DNA of 64,000 nucleotides from Yponomeuta sedellus (GCA_934045075.1 OW203722.1:9207303-9271302); one strand, 5' to 3'; shown: positions 35,836 through 45,533, counted from the stretch's first letter. The notes: generated by a model not told the origin, from the sequence alone. Translations and numbers: made by a program.

Positions 35836-36600
35836 TCTAAAACTTTTTGTCAATGGCTCGTGAAACCGGTAACATTTTGATATATAGTCTTAAATGAAAT
35901 GTTCAATTAATTTCAATAATACGGACTATGACGGTAAATATTTTTTTCAAAATGGCAATATTCAATATAGCAGTATTCAATGGCGTCATATAGAAAAGAC
36001 GAAAAACTTCTGAAAAAATATGTGCCAAAGAACATTCTGTATAACACATAAAAAATCTCTCGACCCTTTCTTTTTTGTATATTTTATTCTGTGGCAGAAA
36101 GCCGAGCGAACAAGAAGCCAAACTTAACCGGATGTCTCTCTTCCCAGTCAGCAACTTGGCAATATCGTTGACTGGACTTAGTTTCAAACGTTATGTTTGG
36201 ATTTGATACACGAACAAGTACTGTGGATGTTAATTATGCAGTAACCTTAACTTTCTAGCTATTAGAAGTAGGAATATCAAAAGAGCAGTATGTTTGTGAA
36301 TTTTTTTTAGTTTTCTAGTTTCTTCTCGTATACGAAATAGACAACGTGCGCGCAGTGAAATGATAATGTAAAATGGTAGTAAAACTTATAAATAAGCTTA
36401 AATAGTTATAATAATGTAGCGAAAAAAGTTTTGTCAGAATCATGGCAAACGGGAAACCCTGTTGTCTGCCTCCCCTCCGAGATAAAGGTGTGACTTTATA
36501 TGATACAATGTACGTTTTTCATCCACATATATGGTGCCGAAACAAAGACACAAAGGACATATTGAGAAAACCCATATTGCAAAAAGGGCGATAGAGCAAG
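35836..36600. other. No gene recognised
   Basis: A 94-aa minus frame at 35903-36187 lacks motifs. Confidence 0.45.
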
Positions 36601-37047
36601 CTGTGTTGGGCTGGGTGCATGCTGAGACGCAAGCTCAGCACAGCGCAGCACAGTTCAGTACAGGGCAGGGCAGTTGAGGCAGACATAGCCCCCACCGCAT
36701 GCTGCGACGCAAATATTTGCTTCATTCCTTGGTAATTCTCACCCATAATAACTCTTTTAATGTATTTTTGTAAAGTCTGGATGATTTGTATCATACAAAC
36801 AAGGTTCACAGCGTACTAATTTAATTAAATGTTCTGTCATTGCAACAAAAATGTTACTAAACACGCCTTTACGCGCAGAAATCTGTGTCGGCAGTACAAC
36901 GAGACACAGAGCAGGGCAGACACATGTCTGCGTCGCACGTTCCTGCGCCGCAGCGTACGTAGCTTAATAACGTTCCATGCTCTACTAAATCTACGCTGCC
37001 CTGCGCTGCGCTGTGCTGAGTTGCCTGCGTCTCAACATGCGCCCAGC
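36601..37047. repeat. Inverted repeat pair rich in CAGCGCAGCACAG
   Basis: The left arm (36601-36671) with CTGGGTGCATGCTGAGACGC and the right arm (36994-37047) with GCGTCTCAACATGCGCCCAG are imperfect complements around ~320 bp. Short ORFs there are readings of the arms. Confidence 0.65.
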
Positions 37048-37084
37048 ATAAGGCATTTCTCTTGACGGTCATGTGCGCAACGTT

Positions 37085-37375
37085 GTAATTCGAAAGAAGA
37101 ACAAAGTGGAAGTCGTAGGCACACGAATCACGAAACTAAAGTGGAGATGGGTGGGGAATCTGGCTAGACGAGAAAACGAACAGTAGGCGAAAGCTGTCCG
37201 AGAATAGTGGCCATCTTCTTTCTATGATCTGAGGTGGCCATGAACTGGCTACCGGATGGCTTGTTGACATTAAGGCATCAGGAAGACATAATGGACGAGA
37301 TTAACAGGAGACCGGCGAGGTTGGCGTGAAGAGGCTTATGGGCAACAGTGGGCGTCTTTCATGGGTTGTATAGTT
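37085..37375 (+). pseudogene. LINE ORF2 C-terminal remnant
   Basis: One frame reads RKKNKVEVVGTRITKLKWRW then VGNLARRENEQ and a stop; later DEINRRPARLA. This is the KLKW-GH-ARR region and end of a non-LTR retrotransposon ORF2, with several stops and shifts. Confidence 0.68.
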
Positions 37376-37924
37376 TTTTCAACATCTTTATTTATTTTAT
37401 ATAATAAAACTTTTTGATGAACTAATTCAGTAATTTAAGTCATTAAAAACAAATTCATTACTTACACTAGTCATATTCTGTTTTGAAGTACGTATGCAAA
37501 AATTGCTGAGAAATTAGTATTTGCACCTTATTTTTCAATAGTAGGTATCTACTCGTATTTATGGCTATGACAAAGTTTGTTTCAAAACTGTTTTTGCAAG
37601 CATTAAACTGAAAATAGCAAATGAAATAAATTCATCGTCCAGTTTCATTAAATAAAGGACCCAGTTTCCTTTCAGTAAGTAGCAGAAAGGTTTAATCAAG
37701 CCCCGGCTAGTAAGCTTAGGATCAAATAGGCCTCATTTACACGAGGCTAAGTTGGAATCTTTTTACGAATGTTGTGTCGTCCCGTTTCGTGTGATTTTCG
37801 TATGTTTGTAGCCGTATTAGTATAAAGTAGCTGGCACCTGATTTTTTTTTTCATATTATTTTCGTTACAAAATCAGTGTGCAACGTTTATATTGCTGACT
37901 TACCTTTTCCCACATTCTTACATT
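37376..37924. other. AT-rich DNA, no gene seen
   Basis: Nothing supported. Confidence 0.5.
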
Positions 37925-38007
37925 TCAATGATAATTTACAAAATAATACAAGGATACGATCGGTGATATTATTATACAACATAACATTTACATACAGGTA
38001 CATACAT
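37925..38007 (-). mobile_element. tRNA-derived SINE, tail half, interrupted by the errantivirus
   Basis: The stretch ending in TTTACATACAGGTACATACAT matches in layout the left part of the related copy at 4205-4430. It joins across the insertion to 45703 onward, where TGCTTCTGG continues the SINE. The outer boundary is approximate. Confidence 0.6.
38004..38007. repeat. Target-site duplication, left (ACAT)
   Basis: ACAT directly precedes the 5' LTR and recurs directly after the 3' LTR at 45699-45702. The empty site would have read as a run of TACATACAT followed by TGCTTCTGG, continuous SINE sequence. Confidence 0.9.
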
Positions 38008-38239
38008 AGTTACGCCTGGCGACCCAGCCTCTAAACCCGGAGTCAGCTCTATTTTCCCAGAGCCCAGACGCTGAGTTGGCAGACGGATGCAGATAAGCCT
38101 GAGTACTTGCGGTGCTCAGGGCAGTTAGTTTAAGTGGATGATTTTTAGTCTTAATACAACCATGGTAAAGCCAATACATGTAATTAATTAAAATAATTGT
38201 ATTTTTTAAAACGTCCTCCGGCTCCCGAAATACTTGACT
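38008..38239 (+). repeat. 5' LTR of the errantivirus element
   Basis: This 232-bp copy matches the 3' LTR base for base by eye. It starts AGTTACGCCTGG and ends ATACTTGACT. Its last T is also the first base of the primer-binding site. No TATA box is obvious, which is usual for errantivirus LTR promoters. The first 67 bases, in the downstream copy, encode the Env C-terminus. Confidence 0.95.
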
Positions 38240-38255
38240 GGCGCAGCCGGTAGGA
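38239..38255 (+). other. Primer-binding site, tRNA-Ser-like
   Basis: TGGCGCAGCCGGTAGGA overlaps the last base of the 5' LTR. TGGCGCAG followed by a CG-rich stretch is what the 3' CCA end of tRNA-Ser complements in the 17.6/297 branch of errantiviruses. The exact isoacceptor in this species is not checked. Confidence 0.75.
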
Positions 38256-38705
38256 TTTCCGCGTCGCGTAAACTGAAAATTAGTGAAAAACGACGAACGT
38301 TTTCTTACGTTTTAAACGGAAATCCATACGAACCAAATAAATAAGTCAAGGACTCTCTAAAAGTGGCATAGACTGTGTGGGTGAGCTCTACATTAGTGAC
38401 CCTACTCCGTCGCCTACAGAACAAGAATTCGGAGGACGCCCTGAGACTCAACGGAGGGACATGGACAGTCTGTGAGTAGACCCTATCGCTATTCCATTCT
38501 CCTATAGCCATTCCTATTCCATTTTAGATTTATGTGTCTAGAGATCGATAGCGTTATTTCCAAAAATTGAAGTGGGTTATTTGGTTTCAGAAAGACGTAA
38601 CTTTAAATTGTGTTTTAAGTAGGTAATTAAATTTAAACAAAAAGTGTGTTTTTAAGTAAACTTGAATATTAAGAACAGTGTTAGATAAGTTTAAAGCAGT
38701 TAAAA
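38240..38705 (+). promoter_or_regulatory. Errantivirus 5' leader (untranslated region)
   Basis: This 466-bp leader lies between the primer site and the gag ATG and should hold packaging and splice-donor signals. A short ATG-GAC-AGT-CT at 38461-38471 is followed by a GTGAGT donor-like site at 38472-38477. Another GTGAGC lies near 38380. Either could supply a spliced env leader, but neither is proven. Confidence 0.5.
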
Positions 38706-40019
38706 ATGGATCAAATTAAGCAAATTCCTCGCGAAATCGCTGACGTCATCCCCAGATTCGACGGTGACGAAAAATTACTTAATTTATTCATTAGAAAGTG
38801 CGAGTATGTAATAAATAACTGTAGAGTAGAAGGTAATCCGGCGCAGGACTTGTATGTATTCCACGTCGTAACGTCGAAGTTGACTGGAAGAGCCGCAGCA
38901 CTGATAAGTGAGCGACAGGATCTTGATACGTGGCCAGAGCTTAAAATCGCTCTTGAGCAACATTTCGGTGATCCTCGCAGTGAAGAGTGTATTGCTATTG
39001 AATTAGAAACACTGAAAATTAACACTGGCGAGACTTATCTCGATTTCTGCAATAGAATACAATACGTAAGAAGCACATTGATTGCCAAGGTAAACAGAGT
39101 ACTGGACGCTAACCTTCGCGCGAGTAAAATCACTATTTACGATAATATGGCAATGAATGTCTTTCTTTATAATCTGCCAGAAGACCTGCTGCGAATCGTG
39201 CGCCTGAAAGGTTCACGATCTCTAGAAGATGCTCTCAGTATAGTACTGGAAGAAGTGAACTTCTTGTACCAGTACAATACTCGGAACAAAATGCTTAAGG
39301 TACCGACCCTGCAGGCAAGACCCCAACCAGTAGCACAGAACCCTTTCCTTGACAAAATGGGCATTAAGCCATTCTTCTCGCAAAACCCTCAAGGATTTAA
39401 GTTCGGAATCCCTCAAACAACTCCTAATGTACAAAAGCCTATGTACCAACCCCAAACTCTACAACAACCCCAACAAAGGTTTCAGTTTGGCATACCCCAA
39501 AGTAAACAAATGCATGCACAACAACCGCAACAATTTGGCTACAGACCTCAATTAGGGTTCAGGCCCCAGTTACCGTCACAACCCCAACAATTTGGGTATA
39601 GACCCCAGTTAGCGCAGCAACCCCAACAATTCGGGTACAAACCCCAGTTTTCCCAACAGCCTCTTGGCTTTAGGCCCCAATTAACCCAGCAACCAACGGG
39701 TTATAAACCCCAGTTTGGTCAACAGCAGTTTGGCTATCGACCATCACCGAACCAAGGTCCAGTAAATACCGACGTAAGCATGCGAACAGTTGCCCCGGCG
39801 AAACCCCAAGGCTTTCGCATGAACGCTATTAACGAGGTAGACGAAACGTGTGATGTGGTTGACTTATATGCCCCTAACCCATACTTTGACTACGACACCT
39901 ATGAGTACGCAGACAATGTGGAGAGCGGCGAAACCCACGAAAGTGAGCTCGAGCCCGTTGACCAGTGCGACACTAATGAGGATTTTCACATAGGTGCTTC
40001 CAACAAAAACCCGAAATAA
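38706..40019 (+). CDS. gag: Gag polyprotein (errantivirus)
   Basis: This 437-aa ORF is the structural protein that assembles the particle and packages RNA. The ATG sits in a good context (AAAAATGG) and is the first long-frame start after the leader. Residues ~1-200 are a compact, mixed-charge region fitting the Ty3/gypsy capsid fold. Residues 272-346 are a proline/glutamine-rich tract built from repeats of the type QQPQQFGYRPQL. The C-terminus (~376-430) is acidic. No CCHC zinc knuckle is present; errantivirus Gags commonly lack one. The stop (40017-40019) lies in a region where the pol frame is already open, so Gag-Pol would need a -1 shift. The first 200 residues hold no stop or obvious break. 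Family assignment rests on context and position more than on motif matches in Gag itself. Confidence 0.9.
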   Translation: MDQIKQIPREIADVIPRFDGDEKLLNLFIRKCEYVINNCRVEGNPAQDLYVFHVVTSKLTGRAAALISERQDLDTWPELKIALEQHFGDPRSEECIAIELETLKINTGETYLDFCNRIQYVRSTLIAKVNRVLDANLRASKITIYDNMAMNVFLYNLPEDLLRIVRLKGSRSLEDALSIVLEEVNFLYQYNTRNKMLKVPTLQARPQPVAQNPFLDKMGIKPFFSQNPQGFKFGIPQTTPNVQKPMYQPQTLQQPQQRFQFGIPQSKQMHAQQPQQFGYRPQLGFRPQLPSQPQQFGYRPQLAQQPQQFGYKPQFSQQPLGFRPQLTQQPTGYKPQFGQQQFGYRPSPNQGPVNTDVSMRTVAPAKPQGFRMNAINEVDETCDVVDLYAPNPYFDYDTYEYADNVESGETHESELEPVDQCDTNEDFHIGASNKNPK

Positions 40020-43000
40020 TAGAGCTTAATTGCAGCCTGAAATTGCAGTTACCTTACGTAGAGTTACCTGAAATTCAGTCAAGGTTCATGATAGACACAG
40101 GTAGCGCGCGTTCATTCATTAGCCCAGCCAAAGCAAGCGAGTACTTCGATAACTGTAAACAATACGAACCATTCGAGGTGATAAGCACCCACGCGTCCAG
40201 CCAGCATAGTGAAGTTATAGAAGTACAACTGTTCCCGACATTTAACAGTTGCGAGTTCCATAAATTCTATGTTTATGACGTAGACGGACGCTACGATGGT
40301 TTAATCGGTAGTGACCTTCTGAAACAAATTGATGCAAAAATAGACATGAAAAATAATCTGCTATATACAAAATCGGCAACCATCCCAATGATTTACAACC
40401 CCAGTGTTACGATCAAACTTGCCCCTAGATGTGAACAACGAGTGAGCCTACCTACAGATTTACAAGACGGTGATGCTATATTGAACTATGTTTCATTTTG
40501 TGACGGCGTAAGAATGCCTAGCGCCATTGTAAAATGTGAAAACGGTTACGCGAAAACTATCATTCAGAACACGCTACAGCATGAAATGGCACTGACCATT
40601 AATAGACCCTTTATGGTGACTAAATACGACAGCCAAAAATGTGAATTAAACAGCATGACTCACCACAGAGACACAGACATTGACGACATCCTTACTGAAA
40701 ACCTTAGTAAGTTGCGTTTAGACCATATGAACAACGAGGAACGGGAAAGTATCCAAAAACTTTGCGAAGAGTTCAAAGACATTTTTTATTCGGAAAAATT
40801 ACCCTTAACTTTCACCAACGACGTTAAACACCACATCAGGACTCGTAACGAAGACCCTATCTTTATCCGCCCTTATAGACAACCCCAAGTAATTAACCAT
40901 GAGATTGATAAGCAAGTAGAAAAAATGTTAGAGAACAACATAGTAAAGGAGTCGCACTCTCCATGGAGTGCCCCCGTGCACCTAGTGCCCAAAAAGGCAG
41001 ATGCATCAGGTGAGAAGAAATACAGGTTAGTGATAGACTTTAGAAAACTAAATGAGATTACCATCGACGACAAATACCCATTACCGAATATCACTGATCT
41101 TTTTGACAAGCTAGGGCGAAGTACTTACTTCACCACATTAGACCTGGCCAGTGGATACCATCAAGTGGAGGTAGCTCCGGAAGACCGCCAGAAGACAGCC
41201 TTTTCGACCCAAGCAGGACATTTTGAATTTACCCGTATGCCCTTCGGCTTGAAGACCGCTCCGGCGACCTTCCAACGGACAATAGACAACGTGCTCCGAG
41301 GTCTACAGGGTATTCACTGCCTCGTGTACTTAGATGACATAATCGTGTACTCTTCCAGCCTACAGGAACACCTATTCAAATTAAGGACAGTGTTTGAGAG
41401 ACTAAGAAAAACTAACCTCAAAGTCCAATTAGACAAGTCCGAATTTTTAAGAAAGGAGGTCTTGTACCTCGGACACAATATAACCAGTGAAGGACTTAAA
41501 CCCAACAATGACAAAATAAAAGCTATACTAAACTACCCCCTACCCCGTACAACTACAGAAATAAAGAGCTTCTTAGGTCTTATAGGTTATTACAGAAAGT
41601 TCATTAAAGACTTTGCTAAAATCACTCAACCCATGACAGCTCGTTTGAAGAAGAAGCGGTCTATGTCAAGCAGTGACGAGAAGTACGTAGAAGCCTTTCA
41701 AAAATGTAAGGAGCTTCTAGTAAACGCCCCGATTCTGCAATATCCTGATCCTGACAAACCTTACATCCTGACCACAGACTCTTCAGACTTCGCCCTTGGT
41801 GCTGTACTTTCGCAGGGACCAATCGGCAGTGATAAACCAGTGGCTTACGCTAGCAGGACCCTCAATGACGCTGAAACCAGGTACAGCGTAACGGAAAAGG
41901 AGTTGCTTGCCATCGTATGGGCTGTAAAACATTTCCGCCCATACCTCTATGGTAAAAGGTTCATTGTTATTACAGACCATAAGCCTCTTCAGTGGCTTAA
42001 GTCCCTAACAGACACCAATAGTAGGCTCACACGCTGGCGCTTACGTTTATCGGAATACGACTTTGACGCAGTTTACAAAAAGGGTAAATTAAACTCTAAT
42101 GCTGACGCCTTATCACGTATTCGACTAAACGCATTAGGTAAAGATGACAAAAGATCAGTAAAAGTGAATGTTGATAAGAGTGAAGACAGAGAGCAGTCCA
42201 TAGAGCAGCTGACCAGAGAGATCGAAGAGTTAGGTAGAGCCCAGCAGAAAACTTTGGCACAGCCAGTACCTAAACAACCAATGACTATTTCTGACAGCGA
42301 CTCTGACCATCCAATTACCATCCCAGACTCAGACTCTGACGTAACGATGCGATTAGGACGTAGATCTCCATACTCTATCCCCAGCCCTTCTAGTGACACT
42401 ATGACAGCATCAGAAAAATCTTCAGGTACTGCAACAGCTCATTCAGCTTTAGACACTGAATCCGAAGGTATTCCCATTTTACAGGAAGCAATTGACACAA
42501 AGCCCAACCAAATTTTGGTCTTCACCTGGTTCATTGATAAACTTTCAGTTAAAGACTTGTCTAGAGAGAAGCAGCGTATTCTAGAAGTACATTTACCTAC
42601 AAATCGACCTGATCTTGTTAAGCAGTTTCTCAAAGAGTATATCAAGAACAAGACAAAGTACTTTATCTACTTTGAAGATGACAAACACCGCCGACAATTC
42701 ACAGAAGCAGTGATATTCCTGTTTAAAAAGGAACTTGTAAAATTTTATGAGTGTACCCAAAGAGTCATTTTTGTAGACGATGAAACAGAACAACAGAGCA
42801 TTGTCAAAAAGTACCACATTGGCAAAACGTGTCATAGAGGTATTAGGGAAACATTAGCTCACATAAAACGCACATATTTTTGGCATAACATGGGACCAAT
42901 TATATCAAGTATAATAAACTCTTGCGAACTCTGCCAAAAGGCCAAATACGACAGAAATCCTCTAAAACCTGAATTACAACTAACCCAGACCCAAACTAAA

Positions 43001-43858
43001 CCGTTACAGGAAATTTTTATCGACCTATTTTCCATAGAAAGTCGTTACTACCTGACAATAATCGATGCCTTCAGCAAACTTGGACAGGCCTTCGAAATTC
43101 CAAACCGTTCTACCCCTGAGGTAGTTCGAGCCCTGATAAAATACTTTTCTTTTTATGGCGTACCCCTAAAAATAAGCGCAGACTCTGGTTCTGAATTTAA
43201 TAACGTTTTGATGAAAGAGCTTCTCTCTCTCTACAAAGTAGACCTTCATATTGGTACCCCAAACAACCCAAATTCAATGGGACTCATTGAGAGGTTCCAC
43301 TCTACAATAATAGAGATATACAGATTGGCAAAATACGAACAAAAGTATACAGATGCTGCTTCAATAATGACTTATTCCGTAATGGCATACAACCATAGCA
43401 TACATAGCACTACTGGTATGACCCCTTTTGAAGTGTTGCTAGGACATACTGACTCAAGACACACATTTGACTCAGACTTTGAAAAGCAATACACCCAGCA
43501 GTTAGTCAAAGAACACGCAAAACGTACAAAGTACCTTTACAAACACTTAGCAGAGCAAACCATCAAAAAGAAGGAGAAGATAGTTCAGAAAAGAGGTGAA
43601 GAAAGCAGTTTTCCGATTGAACCCGGTAACGTCATATTTGCAAAAGACACTAACAAAAGAAGTAGCAAGGATAAGCCCCGATATTTACGAGCTGAGGTGA
43701 TAGGTGAAAGAAATAGAAACGTTGTCCCTATACGTATTGGAAAAAGAGTCACTAAGGTTCCAGTAAAACACGTTAAACGTCATTCGCAGACGCCTGGTCA
43801 TCCTGGCAGCAACCATGGTGACCCAACTCCAGGCCCTTCAAATTCAGGACCTAAGTAG
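39980..43858 (+). CDS. pol: Pol polyprotein: protease, reverse transcriptase, RNase H, integrase (errantivirus)
   Basis: The frame is open from 39980, just after a TGA, and overlaps gag by 40 bp. It probably has no start of its own; the first near-cognate start is TTG at 40043. Residues are counted from that TTG (1,271 aa). Aspartic protease: DTG at 18-20 and LIGSDLL at 87-93. Reverse transcriptase: D367 in LDLASGYHQ and YLDD at 429-432; FLGLIGYYRKF begins at 510. RNase H: D579, E620, D645 and D688. Integrase: zinc motif H925-x5-H931-x29-C961-x2-C964, then D994, D1047 and E1083 (D,D35E spacing). Residues ~700-800, between RNase H and integrase, form a Ser/Asp-rich linker with duplicated ISDSDSD/IPDSDSD motifs. 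No frameshift or stop interrupts the ORF. It cleaves the polyproteins, copies the RNA and integrates the DNA. Confidence 0.95.
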   Translation, partial: GFSHRCFQQKPEIIELNCSLKLQLPYVELPEIQSRFMIDTGSARSFISPAKASEYFDNCKQYEPFEVISTHASSQHSEVIEVQLFPTFNSCEFHKFYVYDVDGRYDGLIGSDLLKQIDAKIDMKNNLLYTKSATIPMIYNPSVTIKLAPRCEQRVSLPTDLQDGDAILNYVSFCDGVRMPSAIVKCENGYAKTIIQNTLQHEMALTINRPFMVTKYDSQKCELNSMTHHRDTDIDDILTENLSKLRLDHMNNEERESIQKLCEEFKDIFYSEKLPLTFTNDVKHHIRTRNEDPIFIRPYRQPQVINHEIDKQVEKMLENNIVKESHSPWSAPVHLVPKKADASGEKKYRLVIDFRKLNEITIDDKYPLPNITDLFDKLGRSTYFTTLDLASGYHQVEVAPEDRQKTAFSTQAGHFEFTRMPFGLKTAPATFQRTIDNVLRGLQGIHCLVYLDDIIVYSSSLQEHLFKLRTVFERLRKTNLKVQLDKSEFLRKEVLYLGHNITSEGLKPNNDKIKAILNYPLPRTTTEIKSFLGLIGYYRKFIKDFAKITQPMTARLKKKRSMSSSDEKYVEAFQKCKELLVNAPILQYPDPDKPYILTTDSSDFALGAVLSQGPIGSDKPVAYASRTLNDAETRYSVTEKELLAIVWAVKHFRPYLYGKRFIVITDHKPLQWLKSLTDTNSRLTRWRLRLSEYDFDAVYKKGKLNSNADALSRIRLNALGKDDKRSVKVNVDKSEDREQSIEQLTREIEELGRAQQKTLAQPVPKQPMTISDSDSDHPITIPDSDSDVTMRLGRRSPYSIPSPSSDTMTASEKSSGTATAHSALDTESEGIPILQEAIDTKPNQILVFTWFIDKLSVKDLSREKQRILEVHLPTNRPDLVKQFLKEYIKNKTKYFIYFEDDKHRRQFTEAVIFLFKKELVKFYECTQRVIFVDDETEQQSIVKKYHIGKTCHRGIRETLAHIKRTYFWHNMGPIISSIINSCELCQKAKYDRNPLKPELQLTQTQTKPLQEIFIDLFSIESRYYLTIIDAFSKLGQAFEIPNRSTPEVVRALIKYFSFYGVPLKISADSGSEFNNVLMKELLSLYKVDLHIGTPNNPNSMGLIERFHSTIIEIYRLAKYEQKYTDAASIMTYSVMAYNHSIHSTTGMTPFEVLLGHTDSRHTFDSDFEKQYTQQLVKEHAKRTKYLYKHLAEQTIKKKEKIVQKRGEESSFPIEPGNVIFAKDTNKRSSKDKPRYLRAEVIGERNRNVVPIRIGKRVTKVPVKHVKRHSQTPGHPGSNHGDPTPGPSNSGPK
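40004..40010 (+). promoter_or_regulatory. Candidate -1 ribosomal frameshift site
   Basis: In the gag frame the codons read AAC AAA AAC just before the gag stop, giving the heptamer C-AAA-AAC inside the 40-bp gag/pol overlap. This resembles but does not equal a canonical X-XXY-YYZ site. The -1 direction is fixed by the frames; the exact slip site is inference. Confidence 0.35.
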
Positions 43859-45533
43859 TAATCCTGGTATCCTTCCCGTGAAGCAAGGCGTCGCTGTCCT
43901 TAGCAAGGACAAGTGGATCATTGCTAAGATGCTTGACTTCAAACCCATCGTTGACGATTTGAAGACTAACAGCAAGCTAGCATCTGCATTAGATAAGTTA
44001 GTTAAGACATTTGATAAGAATTTTACATATAATTTTATAGATATAAGGATACAGACAGAATACGTCAAAAATCTGACTGTAGAGAAGTTCCAGCAAGTAG
44101 CACCTTCTATCCGTGTAAAACGTGGCCTAATTAACCCCCTTGGATCATTAATTAAAGTAATTACAGGAAATCTGGATAACGACGATGCCATTCGATATGA
44201 TAAACTTATTGATGAAATTAAATTAAATCAGAATAGCAATAGACAGAAATTAACACTGATCACTGAAATGGTGCATTCCCTGGCCAACTCTACATTTAAG
44301 TTAAATGACAATCTCATACAAATTAATGAAGAAATCCGGAAACTATCAGAAAAACTCAATGATATACAAAGAAATGTATATCTAAATCACGTGGAAACCC
44401 AAATTATTAATACCTACAATTTGCTGATTCATAACTTCCAAACAATCCACATTAAATTGAATGAGATTGAAACTACCTTATCGATAAGTAGATTAGGAGT
44501 ATTACATCAGTCTATAATAGAGTCTTCTAAGTTGCTTAACCTTCTCGAAATGATTAATAGAGTGGAAACATTAGTATACGCACCTAGCTTAGAAAATTTA
44601 GTTAAGATAGAGCAAACCATGACGCTCAAAGCTTATTTTAAGGGAAACCAAATAACATACCTGTTGGAGATACCGCTTGTATCTAGAGACACCTATATCT
44701 ATTATAAACTCCTGCCATTACCCGTGCTATCCCATGACCACACCGTAATCATCATACCCAAGTATCCCTACACCCTAGTGAAAGGGTCGAAGATCAGACT
44801 GTTAACTTACCCATGCCAAGAAGTCGAAGAGTCCAGCTTTCTCTGCATCGATGACGACACTTCCCACTACATTCAAGATTCTTGCGTCAACCAGCTGATG
44901 ACTTATACTGAAAACGTGACGTCATGCACTCAAGTCCAAGTCTCCATAGAACCAGTAAAGGTCCAGATAATACAACCCAACAGGTGGATACTCTACAGTA
45001 GAGAAGAAAAGTTGCTCTCCAGAACCTGCACCAATGAAATATTCCGCCAGAAGGTCCACGGCACCTACATACTTACTTTAGACGACCCGTGTGAAGTACG
45101 TATTGGAGAGGTCCTTCTGAAAATGCACCCTACCGACATCGAGGATATCGAGTACCCTGCGATGCCCGTAGTAAACTTACCTGTAGTGAAATCTCCTGTA
45201 AAAACAGTACCATCGAAACCGGTAAACCTGGAAGGCATTGACTTGACCGACATCAAATTCCTGTCATACGCCCTGAAGAAAAGTGACAGTGAAAGTGAAA
45301 AAGCAATCATTACAGTGAAAGAAATTAGTGTCTGGACGATTGTTCTCTATATAGCGTTATTTGTATTTCTGTGTGTGTTAGCTTATAAGTATCGCCTTGA
45401 ATTGTTAAAGAGCTGTAATCGAAGTTCTGCTCCTAAGGAAGAGAACTTCGATCTTAAGGAGGGAGGAGTTACGCCTGGCGACCCAGCCTCTAAACCCGGA
45501 GTCAGCTCTATTTTCCCAGAGCCCAGACGCTGA
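43815..45533 (+). CDS. env: Envelope fusion glycoprotein (errantivirus / baculovirus F-like)
   Basis: This 572-aa ORF overlaps the pol end by 44 bp, in the gag frame. The ATG at 43815 has strong context (ACCATGG). A furin-type RVKR ends at residue 103 and is followed by GLINPLGSLIKVITGNLD, the fusion-peptide-like start typical of errantivirus Env and baculovirus F proteins. Residues ~160-195 are heptad-like and could form a coiled coil. Several N-x-S/T sites are present. A membrane anchor lies at about 507-530, then a short basic cytoplasmic tail. The N-terminus shows no hydrophobic signal peptide, so the functional start probably comes from a spliced subgenomic RNA. The last ~21 residues are encoded by the 3' LTR. 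Role: membrane fusion at entry, inferred from family. Confidence 0.92.
   Translation: MVTQLQALQIQDLSSNPGILPVKQGVAVLSKDKWIIAKMLDFKPIVDDLKTNSKLASALDKLVKTFDKNFTYNFIDIRIQTEYVKNLTVEKFQQVAPSIRVKRGLINPLGSLIKVITGNLDNDDAIRYDKLIDEIKLNQNSNRQKLTLITEMVHSLANSTFKLNDNLIQINEEIRKLSEKLNDIQRNVYLNHVETQIINTYNLLIHNFQTIHIKLNEIETTLSISRLGVLHQSIIESSKLLNLLEMINRVETLVYAPSLENLVKIEQTMTLKAYFKGNQITYLLEIPLVSRDTYIYYKLLPLPVLSHDHTVIIIPKYPYTLVKGSKIRLLTYPCQEVEESSFLCIDDDTSHYIQDSCVNQLMTYTENVTSCTQVQVSIEPVKVQIIQPNRWILYSREEKLLSRTCTNEIFRQKVHGTYILTLDDPCEVRIGEVLLKMHPTDIEDIEYPAMPVVNLPVVKSPVKTVPSKPVNLEGIDLTDIKFLSYALKKSDSESEKAIITVKEISVWTIVLYIALFVFLCVLAYKYRLELLKSCNRSSAPKEENFDLKEGGVTPGDPASKPGVSSIFPEPRR
45456..45466 (+). other. Polypurine tract
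   Basis: AAGGAGGGAGG ends directly at the first base of the 3' LTR, the expected position of the plus-strand primer. It lies inside the env ORF, so these bases serve both coding and replication. Confidence 0.88.

Noticed and set aside
40873..42835. Minus-strand frames of 65-108 aa within pol
   Set aside because: They are antisense shadows of a well-supported retroviral coding region.
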